A stretch of DNA of 64,000 nt from Rhabdophis nuchalis. Taxonomy: Eukaryota; Chordata; Lepidosauria; Squamata; Natricidae. The notes under the pieces were generated by a model, which was given only the letters and a program-made list of their open reading frames with translations, made no database searches and was not told where the DNA came from. Positions 1 through 10,790 of this stretch are shown here, piece by piece. Within the stretch, counting starts at the first letter, position 1. Every line of letters starts with the position of its first letter. Location: NCBI GenBank assembly GCA_039707465.1, contig CM077651.1, positions 20,767,019-20,831,018 on the forward strand, written 5' to 3'. A program made the translations under genes and the position numbers.

Positions 1-1665
1 TTTTAATTTGAGACGGAAGGAGCGGAGGTCCGTGGTCGTCCTAATATCGGGGGGAAGGTCGTTCCAGAGGGCCGGGCCCGCCACAGAGAGAGCCCTTCCC
101 CTGGGCGTCGCCCGCTGACAGAGTCTAGTGGACGGCACCCGGAGAAGTCCCTCTCTGTGGGAGCGAATCGGTCGTGAGGATGTATGAGGCAGGATCCGAT
201 CCCGCAGATAGCTAGGTCCCGAGCCATGGAGCGCTTTAAAGATGATAATCAACACCTTGAAGCGCACCCGGAAGACGACAGGCAGCCAATGCAGCTCGCG
301 CAAGAGCGGTGTTACATGGGTAAACCTAGTGGTTCCCATAATTGCTCGCGCGGCTGCATTCTGGACTAGCTGAAGTCTCCGGGTGCACCTCAAGGGGAGC
401 CCCATGTAGAGAGAGTTGCAATAGTCCAGTCGGGATGTCACGAGCGCATGAGTGACTGTGCGAAGGGCGTCCCGATCCAATAGGGGGCGCAATTGGCGAA
501 CCAGGCGAACCTGGTAAAACGCCCTCCTGGCCACGGCTGTCACTTGATCTTCCATGGACAGCCGGGCATCCAGGAGGACACCCAAATTGCGCGCCCCATC
601 CACAGGGGCAAGATGTTCGCCCCCTATGGCCAGCGATGGAGTGAGCTGGTTGAATCGGGCAGCCGGAAACCACAGCCACTCGGTCTTGGTCGGGTTGAGC
701 CTGAGTCCGTTACTTCCCATCCAGACCCGCACGGCTTCCAGGCACTGGCACATCACCGCTACGGCATCGTTGGGGTGGTTTGGGGTAGAAATATACAGCT
801 GGGTGTCGTCAGCGTATAGATGGTACTCTACCCCAAAACCACGGATGATCTCACCCAGCGGCTTCATGTATGTGTTAAACAGGAGAGGCGAGAGGACCGA
901 CCCCTGAGGCACCCCACATGTGAGGGGTCTCGAGGTCGACCTCTGCTCCCCTGCCAACACAAATTGTGATCGGCCAGAGAGGTAGGAGGAGAACCACCGT
1001 AAAACGGTGCCTCCCACTCCCAACCCCCCCAGCCGATGCAATAGGATACCATGGTCGATGGTATCAAAAGCCGCCGAGAGGTCTAATAGGACCAGGATGG
1101 AGGAACAACCCCCATCTCTGGCCCTCCAGAGATCATCAACCAACGCGACCGATGCCGTCTCAGTGCTATGCCCGGGCCGAAAGCCGGACTGGCGCGGGTC
1201 TAGATAATCAACTTCCTCCAGGTGACGGGGAAACTGTTGTGCCACCACACTCTCAACAACCTTCGCCAAGAAGGGAAGGTTGGAGACTGGACGATAGTTG
1301 GTTAATAAAGCTGGATCCAAAGAGGGCTTCTTAAGGAGGGGCCTCACCATAGCCTCTTTTAGGGAAGCAGGCAAGGAACCCTCACTTAAGGAAGCGTTGA
1401 CAACCTCTTGGAGCCAGCCTCGTGTCACCTCCCAGGATGCCAGTACAAGCCAGGAGGGACACGGGTCCAATAAACATGTGGTGGCTCGCAGTCGCCCACG
1501 TAACCTGTCCATATCCTCGGAAGCAACGGAGTCAAACTCCTCCCAAACAAGATCTGCCTCGTGGCATCCCACTGGGCCATCAATGGGGGCTAACTCGTTC
1601 TGTATCTGAGCGATTTTCTCCTGCAGAAAAATCACAAATTCCTCTGCTCTACCCTGTAGCGGGGC
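1..1665 (-). pseudogene. L2 ORF2 reverse transcriptase half, open to the window edge
   Basis: Reading minus-strand codons that occupy plus triplets 1-3, 4-6 and so on, I checked all 555 codons and found no stop between 1665 and the edge. Reverse-transcriptase blocks appear in order: QSGFRPGHST, LLDLSAAFDTIDH (first catalytic Asp), GVPQGSVLSP, YADD (805-816) with TQLYIS after it, GLRLNPTKTEWLW, and NLGVLLDARLSM. The C-terminal L2-type module follows (LDYCNSLY, QNAAARAIMG, LRELHWLPV, WNDLPPDIR). Both catalytic aspartates of YADD are present. I call it a pseudogene because it is separated from the endonuclease by one TAA and the copy lacks its 5' end. Confidence 0.85.
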
Positions 1666-2937
1666 TTACCGCACCCTCTGTTGAAGGAGGGAGCGGGTCA
1701 CCCTAAACAGGGCGGCAGGGCGGTTTTCTGCGGATGCTATGAGAGTGGCACAATGATGACGTTTGGCCACTCTCAGCGCCACAATGTAAGTCCGTAAATG
1801 GGCTCTTACCTGTGTCCGGTCAGATACAAATCGAGTAGACCTCCATCTTCTCTCTAGGCATCTCTTGTGGCGTTTCATCACCCTTAGCTCCTCGGTAAAC
1901 CAAGGAGCCAGGGTAGCTCGCCGCCGCAAGAGAGGCCGCAAGGGCGCGACCCGATCCAAGGCTCCCGTGGTCGCAGTATTCCATGCGGCCACGAGGTCCT
2001 CCATCGGGGCGCGGGTCAGGGGTACAGGAAGTGGCCCAAGCGCCGCCTGGAACCCATCAGGGTCCATCAGGCGCCTGGGGCAGAACCAGATAGATGACTC
2101 AGGTTCTGCCTCCCCGCGGTGGGGGGTGGCGGTTGGAAAGTCGAGCCGGAGAAGTGAATGGTCTGACCATGACAAGGGTGTGATGACTATATCCCCTGTA
2201 CCCAGATCACTCTTCCATTGGTCAGAGACAAAGATGAGATCCGGTGTGTGTCCACCCTCGTGGGTGGGGCCTTGAATTAATTGGGTCAGGTCCATGGCCG
2301 TCATGGAAGCCATGAACTCCCGAGCTACCTCGGATGATTCGCCCACCGATGGCAGATTAAAGTCCCCCATGACTAAAAGTCTGGGGGTCTCAACTGCCAT
2401 CGTAGCGATCACCTCGAGGAGCTCGGGCAGGGCTGCTGCTACATAGCGGGGAGCCAGGTATACAACCAGCAAGCCCAACTGCCTCCCTAGGCCCCACTTC
2501 ACGCAGAGGGACTCACAACCGGTGGTCTGTGGCACAATGGTCTCTCTCGGCTCAAGACCTTCCCTAATAACAACCGCTACCCCACCACCCCTACCTAGGG
2601 CCCGGGGCTGATGAAAAGCGCGGTAACCTGGTGGGCACATTTCAACGAGGGGGAGTCCTCCCTCGTGGCCCAACCAGGTCTCCGCAATTCCTACCAGGTC
2701 CGGCTCCCCCTCTGACACAAGGTCATGGATGAGGGGGGCTTTGTTGACAACGGACCTGGCATTGCAAAACATCAGCCGCAGGCCCTGGCTCTGTACTCCC
2801 TGACCACCTAGCCTGCGGGGGTTGTGGCACCCGACCATTTGCAACCAACGGCCACGTGCCCCCAACCGGGAGGATGGAACTTGTCTCCCCTCAGACCTGC
2901 CTCTCCCCACGACCCTATTGATGGGTATGCCCTCCAC
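1666..2937 (-). CDS. L2 ORF2 endonuclease half (ends at an in-frame TAA)
   Basis: This frame encodes an apurinic/apyrimidinic-type endonuclease that nicks target DNA for target-primed reverse transcription. Over 423 codons the expected residues are visible: NAR at residues 59-61, the catalytic Glu in AETWLG (about 86), GDFN (191-194), TPDLIF (232-237) and SWSDH (256-260). The frame as bounded here opens with GTG. The first in-frame ATG codons come later (about residues 34 and 56), so the native start was probably lost with the 5' end. It ends at TAA (complement of 1666-1668), but downstream codons stay open in the same frame, so this stop is a lesion inside ORF2 and not the natural end. Confidence 0.85.
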   Translation of the reverse strand: MEGIPINRVVGRGRSEGRQVPSSRLGARGRWLQMVGCHNPRRLGGQGVQSQGLRLMFCNARSVVNKAPLIHDLVSEGEPDLVGIAETWLGHEGGLPLVEMCPPGYRAFHQPRALGRGGGVAVVIREGLEPRETIVPQTTGCESLCVKWGLGRQLGLLVVYLAPRYVAAALPELLEVIATMAVETPRLLVMGDFNLPSVGESSEVAREFMASMTAMDLTQLIQGPTHEGGHTPDLIFVSDQWKSDLGTGDIVITPLSWSDHSLLRLDFPTATPHRGEAEPESSIWFCPRRLMDPDGFQAALGPLPVPLTRAPMEDLVAAWNTATTGALDRVAPLRPLLRRRATLAPWFTEELRVMKRHKRCLERRWRSTRFVSDRTQVRAHLRTYIVALRVAKRHHCATLIASAENRPAALFRVTRSLLQQRVR

Positions 2938-2951
2938 CGGGACGACTCTTA

Positions 2952-3018
2952 GTTCCTGATCTGTTTTGTTTAGAAACCAATACTAATTGGTTCCTGATCT
3001 GTTTTGTTTAGAAACCAA
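2952..3018. repeat. 29-bp perfect direct repeat beside the L2 5' junction
   Basis: An identical 29-bp sequence beginning gttcctgatctg occurs at 2952-2980 and 2990-3018, separated by 9 bp. It lies just outside the L2 5' truncation point. It could be a local slip duplication made at insertion. The far flank of the L2 is outside the window, so it cannot be tested as a target duplication here. Confidence 0.8.
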
Positions 3019-4725
3019 GAAAGAAGTCATGATTAATGTGAATTAAAGGGGCTTGTGGGGGATTATAAACCCTGATATCTTTAACAGGTTTGTCATTTCT
3101 GAATTCAGAACCTTGTCTTCTTCCTATGATGTTATAAGGCTGCCTTTCTGTTCTGCCTATTTCTTCTGGATATTAGCATAAACTATGTGTCAAACATATC
3201 AGAGCTGATTGAACAAGCCATAGTGATTTTGTTCATCTGCAGCTATGATCTGAAACATTTAACAAACTATGGTTAAAAGAATTCTGAGCATTATGAGTAA
3301 GTGTAGCCTGGTTGTCGTCCCCCCTTTGGTATGTGTGTTTATGTAAATCTTCCTTCAATTTGGATAAGCTCTCATTGTGTAATTTTGCAACTTTGATAGA
3401 TGTTTTACCATTAAAATTTGAGTAAGACAACTGTCAGAGCTCGAGGCATTATGATGATATGTATAAGTGTCCTACCTTAGTCTCCAAGCTCATTAATGCT
3501 TTCTAACAACAAGATAATTATTTTAAGCCACCCGGAATGACATTTATGCATTTGTGAGAATTGTTTTGCATATAAACCTCTGAGCTTTGCAGAGATTGAA
3601 TGTGTTTGTGTGTATCTTGTGGCTATATGAAGGAGTGCCCATAAAGTATGCATCTAGGTTTATCTTCATAGGAAAAGCTTTTATTGAATACGCCTGGAAG
3701 CCATGCTAGCCCCAGGAACCTTTTTAATTGTGTTTTTAATGAGTGCTGTGGATCAGTGATGTTTGGTTTCGTGAAAGCCCCCGAGTCTTCACAAATCATC
3801 TTCATCTTTTCCTCATTTGGACTGAAAGATTCAGTTTGAGGAGAGCTCTAATGTTGCCCTCTCTACAGGTAGATAGATATAGATAAATTCACTCAGAGGG
3901 AAAACTAAAATGCCACAACAATTGAAGTACTATTGACTTTCAGGTAAACATGAAAACTTTAAAGCAGCAACCTTTGAAGTCTTAAACAATTTATTGCTTG
4001 TTGACTTGCCGGCTAGCAGTGGAAGAAGATTATAGAGGAAAAGACAAGGATTGTTATGTTTGACTGTTAGAAATACCTAATTTAGAAAGGCCACAGTTTC
4101 TCCGGAAGGCTGAAACTGAGGTGACTGGAAATATCCCCATAAACCTTTTCCTTTATGGCTATGGTAAAACAACATTGACATACACTGTGCTGATTGGAAA
4201 CACTCCTCTATAGCCTGAAGAAAATTTAACCAGCACTGTATGCCTTATACCTTTGCTGAAAAGTCTCTTTCACTTGGCTGTATAAACCTTTGCTTGGGGG
4301 AAAAAAAATAAAACACACTGACTAGAAATGAAGGCCACCTGCAGGCTTTCTCCAAGCAACATTGCTTCTCTTTTCTCCTCACTTAATTGACAGATGGAAG
4401 AATACTGAAACACGGGCAAAGGAAGAATATAGAATAATGTTTTTCAAAAAATACTTGGAGACACTACTGACCTGGTGAAAGACAAGGTTAGATTTTATAT
4501 GATGGACTGGCTGCTAAAGCAAAGTCATGGCACACACTTGAAAGTAAATCAGGAAGACTGTAATAAGGGGAGATCTGTCTCTCTGTCTCACATGAACAAA
4601 GAATGCTTATCAACAGGAAATATGCATGTGTAAAGCTTGTAGCAATTATGGGTAGTTGGAAAGTTGATAAAAGGTAACACGAATTAGACAATTTGCAGAG
4701 CTCAGCTAAAAGTTAGGAACAGAGA
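3019..4725. other. Unique AT-rich stretch, no gene seen
   Basis: Only short scattered frames occur, with no recognisable protein motifs. No repeat family was recognised. A short TAGATA run lies near 3870. Confidence 0.5.
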
Positions 4726-5059
4726 TGTCCGGCAACAATTGAAATGTCTATTAGATAACTCCTGGGGCATTCATTAGCTAAGACCTAGGAATGGGGCAGC
4801 TATAGACCAATAGAACAAATTGTAGAATTAGTGCTAAAATGTTTATTAGACGATATTTCTTATTGTTTCACCTTGTCCCGCCTTCTTCTTTACTGAAAAT
4901 GTATAAAATTTTCCTAATCCTTTGTTCTGGGTTCTTGGCCTTTTGACCAGGAACCCTTTTCCTTGGAGAACTCCAATAAAAAGCAATCAGAAAACCTGCA
5001 CCTCGTGTCTGGCATCCATCATTGGCTTCGGCGCCAGGCTCAGACCCAAATTGGGGACA
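4726..5059 (+). mobile_element. Solo LTR, family A (plus orientation)
   Basis: The 334-bp unit begins TGTCC and ends GGACA, the inverted termini expected of an LTR. A TATA-like tataaaa lies near 4900 and a canonical AATAAA near 4976, in the correct order. The last 50 bp or so (ggcttcggcgccaggctcag, then ttggggaca) match, in reverse, the left end of the copy at 26241. No 5-bp target duplication is visible (agaga on the left, tcaat on the right). No internal retroviral sequence was recognised on either side. Confidence 0.65.
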
Positions 5060-5414
5060 TCAATCGATATTTCCATCGATGCTGTGGTTTTTTTAAAATC
5101 CTCACCAACCTACCTCCTCTTTAAATATCTAACGCAGTAGATTAGTATTCTTGTTCCATTACAAAGGCAAATACTGAAATGAATAGGATTTTTCTAAATG
5201 TTACTTGCATTTATTATCTTCACCTTTACCTCCTGTATATTTTTCCTCAGTACCATTTTTAACAACTCTGCGAGATAGATAACTACTATTTGTTTCAGGA
5301 ACCACAGCAATCTATCTTCTACAAAAGGCCTAGGAAAGTACCCCCCCAATTATTTTTATTCTGCAGATGACTAACCATGACTACTTTTCTGGAAGGTGTC
5401 TGTGTAGTTCTTCC
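5060..5414. other. Unique stretch, no gene seen
   Basis: AT-rich DNA between the solo LTR and a small hAT element. I see no coding or regulatory signal. Confidence 0.45.
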
Positions 5415-5547
5415 TAGAGGTGAGTTGCTCCTGGTTCAGCCCAGATCGGGTGAAACGGTAGCAGCAGTGGTGGGAGGCTCCGCCCACCTGCCCAGATGCT
5501 TCTGCGCAAGCAAACCTATGGGGGAAAAAAATAGAAACCCACCACTG
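5415..5547. mobile_element. hAT MITE, GGTGGGTT family (133 bp)
   Basis: Its ends are TAGAGGTGAGTTGC and, inverted, CAGTGGTGGGTTTC. It is flanked by 8-bp direct repeats gttcttcc and gttctccc (7 of 8 match). An 8-bp duplication with CA(G/A)nGGTGGG termini is the mark of non-autonomous hAT elements. The interior has no coding capacity; the long frames through it on both strands arise from its inverted-repeat composition. Confidence 0.75.
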
Positions 5548-6030
5548 GTTCTCCCTCCTCGTTTTCACTATATGTTCTAAAAGCTTCATTTAAATGTTAA
5601 ATCAATTTTCAGAACGTTTGACGAGAATAAGCTTTAACTCTTTATTTTTAAGAATAATTTAAATATAGGAATGCCTTATTAAATCATCTTGAATACTCCC
5701 TGAAAGCATCATACCAAAAAGTAAAGCAAATAAACTTCCTGTCAAGTTGAATTCAAGCTTTTAACAATGTTGAATGTTTAGAATTCTGGCTTATTTGGGC
5801 CTTGCCTCGAAATTATGTATACAGAATCAATTCATTACAGTTGGATACATCAATTGCTTTCTGGAATTTCTAAAGAATGAATAAACTTGAATAAAGTTTA
5901 TGTTGGTCTAATCATCTCCATTAGTATTAAGGCATCATCATGACAGAGATCACCTAGACAGCCAATACTGGCCATCAAAATCTCTCCAGGCAAAGGACAG
6001 AATGTGATATAATCCTTTTTTTTTTTTAAA
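5548..6030. other. Unique stretch, no gene seen
   Basis: AT-rich DNA with no motif or repeat that I recognise. Confidence 0.45.
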
Positions 6031-6328
6031 GATAGCAATAGCAAACTTTTATATACCACTTCATAGTGTTTTATAGCCTTCTCAAATAATTTACAGAATC
6101 AGCATATTGCCCCCAACAGGATGGAAGTCCTGGCTGTGAGCAGAGTTAGCCTGCAATATTGCATTCTAACCAAAGGTGGGTTGCTCCCGGTTTGGCCCGA
6201 ATCAGGCAAACTAGTAGTAGCAGGGGCGGGAGGCTCCGCCCACCTGCCTGGACATTTCTGCGCATGCACGCAAGTGCACGAGCTATCACAACCACTGATT
6301 CTAACCACTGTACCACCAAGGCTGTTTC
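6031..6328 (-). mobile_element. tRNA-derived SINE, third family, split by a hAT MITE
   Basis: Read on the minus strand, the head is gccttggtggtacagtggtt, an A-box-like tRNA promoter segment. The 3' part contains ggcaatatgctgattctgta and ends in gctattgctatc. A second, partial copy is at 37797-37988. A hAT MITE with a perfect 8-bp duplication (6171-6297) sits inside the tRNA-like head, so the SINE was there first. The family is common in squamates as I recall it; that assignment is from memory of the consensus. Confidence 0.6.
6171..6297. mobile_element. hAT MITE, GGTGGGTT family, inside a SINE head
   Basis: 127 bp with ends CAAAGGTGGGTTG and, inverted, CAGTGGTTGTGAT. It is flanked by perfect 8-bp repeats attctaac (6163-6170 and 6298-6305). 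The duplicated bases belong to the SINE tRNA-like head, which proves the insertion order. Confidence 0.85.
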
Positions 6329-7920
6329 TGGAGAAACTGTATAGACTCCATAAAAATATATCAAATTTATGCTGGAAATATGAACAAGATCATGTTTTCA
6401 TCATGTTGATGACATGCAAAAAATATACAATTGATACCAGAGGCTTTTTATTTGGGGGCGATTGATAAAGAGTTGTAAAAAGTAATGGAACTCTATTTTT
6501 AGACATGAAAACTGCAATGAGATTATTACACGGTCAAAGGTGGAAAGATTTGACATTATTTATAATGGAGGAATAGACAATGAAGATGGGATTTGTGGAG
6601 ATGATCAAATTGAGACTTTGGTTAGGAAAAGCCAAAATATTTTAAGTTTGGTGCTGACTGGAAAACCCTTACAGATTTTTTTGTGTGTGAAATTTTAAAA
6701 AAAAGAACTTTTAATATATTCTTTTAACAATTACAAAAAATAGATTATAGAAAAAGTGAAAGTCAGGCTGTAACTATAGAATAAGTAGTAAGTTTCTATG
6801 CATACTTACAACTGCTGTAGAGAAAATTGGAAACTTGATATTTTATTTATTTATTCCCACATATTTAGTTTTCTCTTTTTTATTCTTTTCTTGTCTTTAA
6901 ATATTACTTTCTGATGTTTATCTTTATTAAAATCTTAATTAAGTCATTTAAAAAAGAATTAATACTGGTTTAAGGAATGTGCAAAATTCTTTCCTCCTTT
7001 AGCTCTTTGGTTCTCTTCAAAGAAGGTTTAGAAGGGTTATCTTGAAGGACCTGAAAGAAGAAAGAAATTCAGATGCATGTTTCCAAGTATGCATATTTTC
7101 CAAAAATGTAGAAGTCTACGAGAGGAACCAGAAGGAGATGAAGCTTTTCTTCTTGTTCTTCAAAGAGACGCTTTGCTGAAGCTTTTCTGGGAAGTGCCTC
7201 CTTTAAGGCAGAAACAAGAAAGAGAGAATTTTAGCCCCATGCTTCTAAAAGGTATGAATTTTCAGAAAAGAATGTAGAATCTATATGGAGAGGCATGAAA
7301 AGGAGATAAAGCGTTCCTAGTTCTAAAAGTCACATTATAATGAAATTCAACCCCAGTGTTTTCTATTTAACAATAGTACTCTTCTCATATTTGACAAGTT
7401 CTGTTTAAATCGGGATGCCTGATCTAAATCATTATTTGCCAAGCTTATACTGCCCCCTCTTTTCGTGACCCCTTAAAATTGATGTCATCCCATTAGATAT
7501 TGATGGCATAATTTCCCACTACTTTTTTGGTGGAAAAATCAATAAAGCCGGAGTGTCAAGACTTCATTGACTTTTAAAAATAAGCAAGATGTGATGAAGG
7601 AGGAAAGGCATGAAGCTTCTTCGCCTGTCTTCTCATAGTGATGTTATTATCTTTTTTTTTCTCTTTTGGCTTCGACTGCTGAAAAATATTAATAATAAAA
7701 AGACCCCCATTTGCATAAAAGTTCCAGCTCCTTATCAGGTTGAAGGGGTCAACAAGTAAATGGGTAAGCATTGAGGAAATAGGTCTAAATAAGATCATTG
7801 CTGCAATAATTGGGATTATGAAAGACGGCAGCTGAAAAGGATACAAAACGATTTACCTAAAGTCACTTATTTAAAATAATAATGAATGAGAATATCATTG
7901 GAGAAAAGTAGCTTTTCTCC
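6329..7920. other. Unique AT-rich stretch with a weak 165-bp direct repeat
   Basis: No gene was recognised. Two diverged segments resemble each other: about 7085-7145 and about 7250-7315, both with a tatttt/gaattttc start, a gtagaa core and an aaggagat end. This may be an old tandem duplication. Confidence 0.4.
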
Positions 7921-8023
7921 AGGTAGTCCTCAATTTATGACCACAATTGAACTCAATGTGAGACAATGGTTAAGTGAACAATCTTACAACCTTTTTTGCC
8001 ACCCTTGTTAAGTGAATCACTGC

Positions 8024-8113
8024 AGTTGTTTGTTTGTTTATTTATTTGTTTATTCATTCATTCATTCATTCATTCATTCATTCATTCATTCATTCATTCA
8101 TTCATTCATTCAT

Positions 8114-8144
<31 letters not shown>

Positions 8145-8395
8145 TCAGATTTCTATACTGCCCTATCTCCCAAGTGGGACTCAGGGCGGTGCACAGAAAG
8201 AATAAAAAACACCCATACACATAATCACAATATAAAATAGAATTAAATTAGTAAGTCTGTGCTAAAAAGTAATTAAAAACTATTGAAATGTTATATTTAA
8301 AATTAATCATTAATCTATGCCAGGCAAGCCAGATGGAAAAAGTGTGTTTTAAGCGCCTGGCAGAAGAGGCGGAGGTCCATGATGGTGCAGAGGTT
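8024..8395 (-). mobile_element. L2-type LINE 3' end, minus strand, with ATTC/ATTT tail
   Basis: On the minus strand the sequence reads gtgcaccgccctgagtccca and then gatagggcagtatagaaatc, followed by (AAAT)n and (GAAT)n. This is the typical L2-group 3' UTR with a short-repeat tail, also seen at 15640 and 59930. The body is diverged and 5' truncated at about 8395. Confidence 0.7.
8047..8147. repeat. (ATTC)n then (ATTT)n microsatellite
   Basis: About 15 ATTC units are followed by about 8 ATTT units. It is the expanded tail of the L2 copy next to it. The frames rich in Phe, Ile and His that cross it are not genes. Confidence 0.95.
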
Positions 8396-8519
8396 AAGTT
8401 AGTAACATGGTGGTTGTTATTTTTAATAAAGAATTTTATTATTTTTCAATTACAAAAATAAACATTCCATCTTTCCTCATGCAGTGTGTCGTCTAGGTGC
8501 AAACATCTCTATGCAACAT

Positions 8520-8645
8520 AAGTAAGTATAAGTATAATCTTTATTGTCATTGTACTTAAATACAACAAAATTGGTTTTAACCTCACTGGTGCAAAATTAT
8601 AGCAGAAACGAAAAAAGAAAGGAACATCGTTCCTCATTTGCCACA
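8520..8645 (-). mobile_element. LINE 3' end of the TTTATTGTCATTGTA type
   Basis: The segment ctttattgtcattgtactta, then aacctcactggtgcaaaatt, matches the start of the longer copy at 21386, where a reverse-transcriptase C-terminal frame follows. It is the inverted 3' end of that non-LTR family. Confidence 0.6.
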
Positions 8646-9462
8646 TCTTTCACATTCATATTAACATTATTTCCCTAAGCTTAATATTATAATGCATTAA
8701 ATATTTAAACATTATAAAACTCTCCATTTTCCTTCTTCTAGTGTTAATACCATATTAACATTCAATAAGATGAAAACTGTTAGTATGTGTATGATGAGAA
8801 TAATTATGTTTAATGTTAGTAAGATGGTTGTGAAGTATATCTGGCTTCCCCATTGACTTTGCTTATCAGAAGATCACAAAAAACGACAATATAACCCCAG
8901 GACACAGCAACCATCATAAACAATTGTCAAACATCTGAATTTTAATTGTGTGACCATAAGGATGCTGCAATGTGAAAAATGTGAAAAATGGTCATAAGTC
9001 ACTTTTTTTTAGTGTTCTTGTAACTTTGAATTGTCACTAAACAAACTGTTGTAAGTCTAGGACTACCTATAGGAATATACAAGTCCTTCCTCCACTGCTG
9101 AGTTGAAGACCTCTCCAGCCACCCTTAACTTGGCATAAAACTGTGGCAGCATTTGATTTCTTCTCCTCACCAATCCCTATCCTGCTTCATTTGCTTTGTT
9201 TGTAGTCATGGCAACTACCCAGCATATTCCCCCCACGCACACCAGAGGTGGGTTCCTACCGTTTGGACCGGATCAACTAAGTAGGTGGTAACTCAGCCTG
9301 CCACGCCCTCGAACAGGTTCTATCCTCAGCAACGCCATCTTGATTTTCGATTCTGCGCATGCGTAGAATAATCTTCATTGCAACATTTTTCCCCTTTTCT
9401 AACATTGTGCACATGCGCAGACCATTTTAGATGCAAATGTTCGGCATGCCAAAAAACATTTG

Positions 9463-9801
9463 TGTTAAATCTTCGGTCAAAGAGAGGGTCCACATCAGGT
9501 TTGCTCAATAACATAGCTTTATTAGCTAGGCAAGGTACATAAGAGAAAACTGGTTCAATAAGAAAAGGTGCGGTAGACAGGGGCTCCCGCGTTTGACAGC
9601 TCTTTATATATGGAGCTGTCAAACGGGGAGCCAATCAGGCTGCGGCAAGAGCTGGCTTCCCGCCAGGCGCGCCTCAGCCAATCAGGCGCGTCTGTCGGTT
9701 AGCCGGCTTGCTACAGCCTGTCTCCATGGCTTCCCAGAGGCAGCCTGGAAGACCTGCGGCCGGTCGTAACTCGAGACCGGTCGCAGGTCGAGGACACAAC
9801 A
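9463..9801 (-). repeat. 3' LTR of the 1.67-kb element
   Basis: In minus orientation it runs TGTTGTGTCC to TTTAACA. It holds two CCAAT boxes (9678-9685 and 9631-9638), a TATA box (tatataaag, about 9602-9612) and a poly(A) signal AATAAA (9518-9523) in the proper U3-R-U5 order. All promoter parts are intact by eye. Confidence 0.9.
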
Positions 9802-9816
9802 CCCCTTTCCCCCCAC
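9802..9816 (-). promoter_or_regulatory. Polypurine tract
   Basis: GTGGGGGGAAAGGGG on the minus strand directly abuts the 3' LTR, the expected site of plus-strand priming. Confidence 0.75.
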
Positions 9817-10305
9817 CGTCTGCGCATGCGCGGAAAACTGTCCATCAAGTGAGTGGAGCATGCGCAGTCGGCCGGATTGTCCCAGAGTCTCGACAGGAGC
9901 TGGAGGAAGAGGAGGTGCCCATGGAAGCTCCTCCTTGCCGGGGTGTAGCTCCGGGCGGCGTCATCGGAGGGCCTACCGAAAGGCGGAGTCTTCAGGACTG
10001 GTGAGTCGGGCGAGGAGGCGTGGTCATTGATGTGGGGGCCTGGCCGTCTGGTCGGCTTGAGCCAGGCCGATGATGGTTGCCGGAAAGCGGTGTGAGGTGG
10101 CAGGGAGGCCTGAATGGTGAAGGCCTCTTGCAGCTTTGTGGCATCTGGGAGTCAGATGGGGAGACCGGCCCGGTTGGGTTGTGTTGACGAACCGGGCGTG
10201 GCGGCCGAACAGCTGCCGCTGCTGGCATCTCGGGGGTTCCGCTGGTGTGGGGCTTGCCGGTCGTCCGGGATCCGGACGCAGAGCCTCCGGGTGGCTGGTG
10301 CTGAT

Positions 10306-10708
10306 GCCGATGGCCCCTATGGCCACAGCGGCGACAGATGGGGCCTTGAACAGGCAGTCATCCCGGGGAAGGCTTTCCCCACAACACATGCACACAAGGC
10401 ACGCGTGCGGAGACGGCCGCAGTTCCCGGTCACGGTTGAGGGCCGAGGACTCGGCCGTCTCGTAGGCCCTGGCTGCTTCTGCAGGCTTTGTCAGCCGGAG
10501 AAGCGGTGTGCAGGAGCGTAGCGTCGTCGCACCAGGGGTCCCGCGGCAGGTTGCTTACTGTTGCCGGGGTAGCTGCGGCGCGCGCGGTCTCGAAGAGGTC
10601 TCGGCCGCCGCAGCCCAAGAGATGAGCGAGCTTCCTGGCTTGGTCGTCGTTGGCCGGCAGGAAGGCACTTGAGGTGGCCCGTGAGGAGGCCCCGGTTTCT
10701 GTGGCCAT
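10306..10708 (-). pseudogene. Possible gag remnant of the LTR element
   Basis: A minus frame from ATG at 10708 to a stop at 10430 gives about 92 residues (it opens MATETGASS and contains GCGGRDLFETAR) with no family that I recognise. Further down, in other frames, are two cysteine-rich patches that look like decayed nucleocapsid zinc knuckles: CMCCGESLPRDDC (about 10353-10391) and CRRCGHRGH (about 10309-10335). The spacing is imperfect and at least one expected His or Cys is replaced. I infer a truncated, frameshifted gag. It could also be unrelated GC-rich filler. Confidence 0.35.
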
Positions 10709-10774
10709 GTCGATGGGGTCGAGCGTAGGAAACGATTCCGTTGTGATCGTACCACGAAATGAGCTCTGCCTGAT

Positions 10775-10790
10775 CCCACCCTCGTCGCCA
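10775..10790 (-). promoter_or_regulatory. Primer binding site
   Basis: TGGCGACGAGGGTGGG on the minus strand starts one base after the 5' LTR, with the TGG opening expected for pairing with a tRNA CCA end. The priming tRNA was not identified. Confidence 0.7.

Larger units (their letters stand above)
1..2940 (-). mobile_element. L2-type LINE, nearly complete ORF2, runs off left edge
   Basis: This is the coding part of an L2/CR1-group non-LTR retrotransposon on the minus strand. Endonuclease lies at 1669-2937 and reverse transcriptase at 1-1665, in one shared frame. The leftmost bases match the 3' coding end of two other copies (15866-16075 minus; 59318-59760 plus), where only about ten codons and a short 3' UTR remain, so very little is missing on the left. 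The right boundary near 2940 abuts unrelated AT-rich DNA, so the 5' UTR and any ORF1 are absent: the copy is 5' truncated. The block is markedly GC- and CpG-rich compared with its flanks, which fits a young insertion. Family placement (L2 rather than another CR1-group clade) is from motif style and is moderately sure. Confidence 0.9.
7921..9068. mobile_element. DNA element with AGGTAGTCCT termini, split by LINE insertions
   Basis: The left end is aggtagtcctcaatttatga and the right end, inverted, is aggtagtcctagacttacaa: a clear terminal inverted repeat. The body (gttaagtgaatcactgcagt, then ctggcttccccattgacttt) matches repeats at 51782-52110 and 54310-55140. It is interrupted by an L2 3' end (8024-8395) and by a second insertion (about 8425-8815). 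The class is uncertain; no clear target duplication was found. Confidence 0.55.

Noticed and set aside
326..819. Overlapping 100-120-codon frames on both strands at the left edge
   Set aside because: They are shadow frames of the GC-rich L2 reverse-transcriptase frame, which is open across the whole region.
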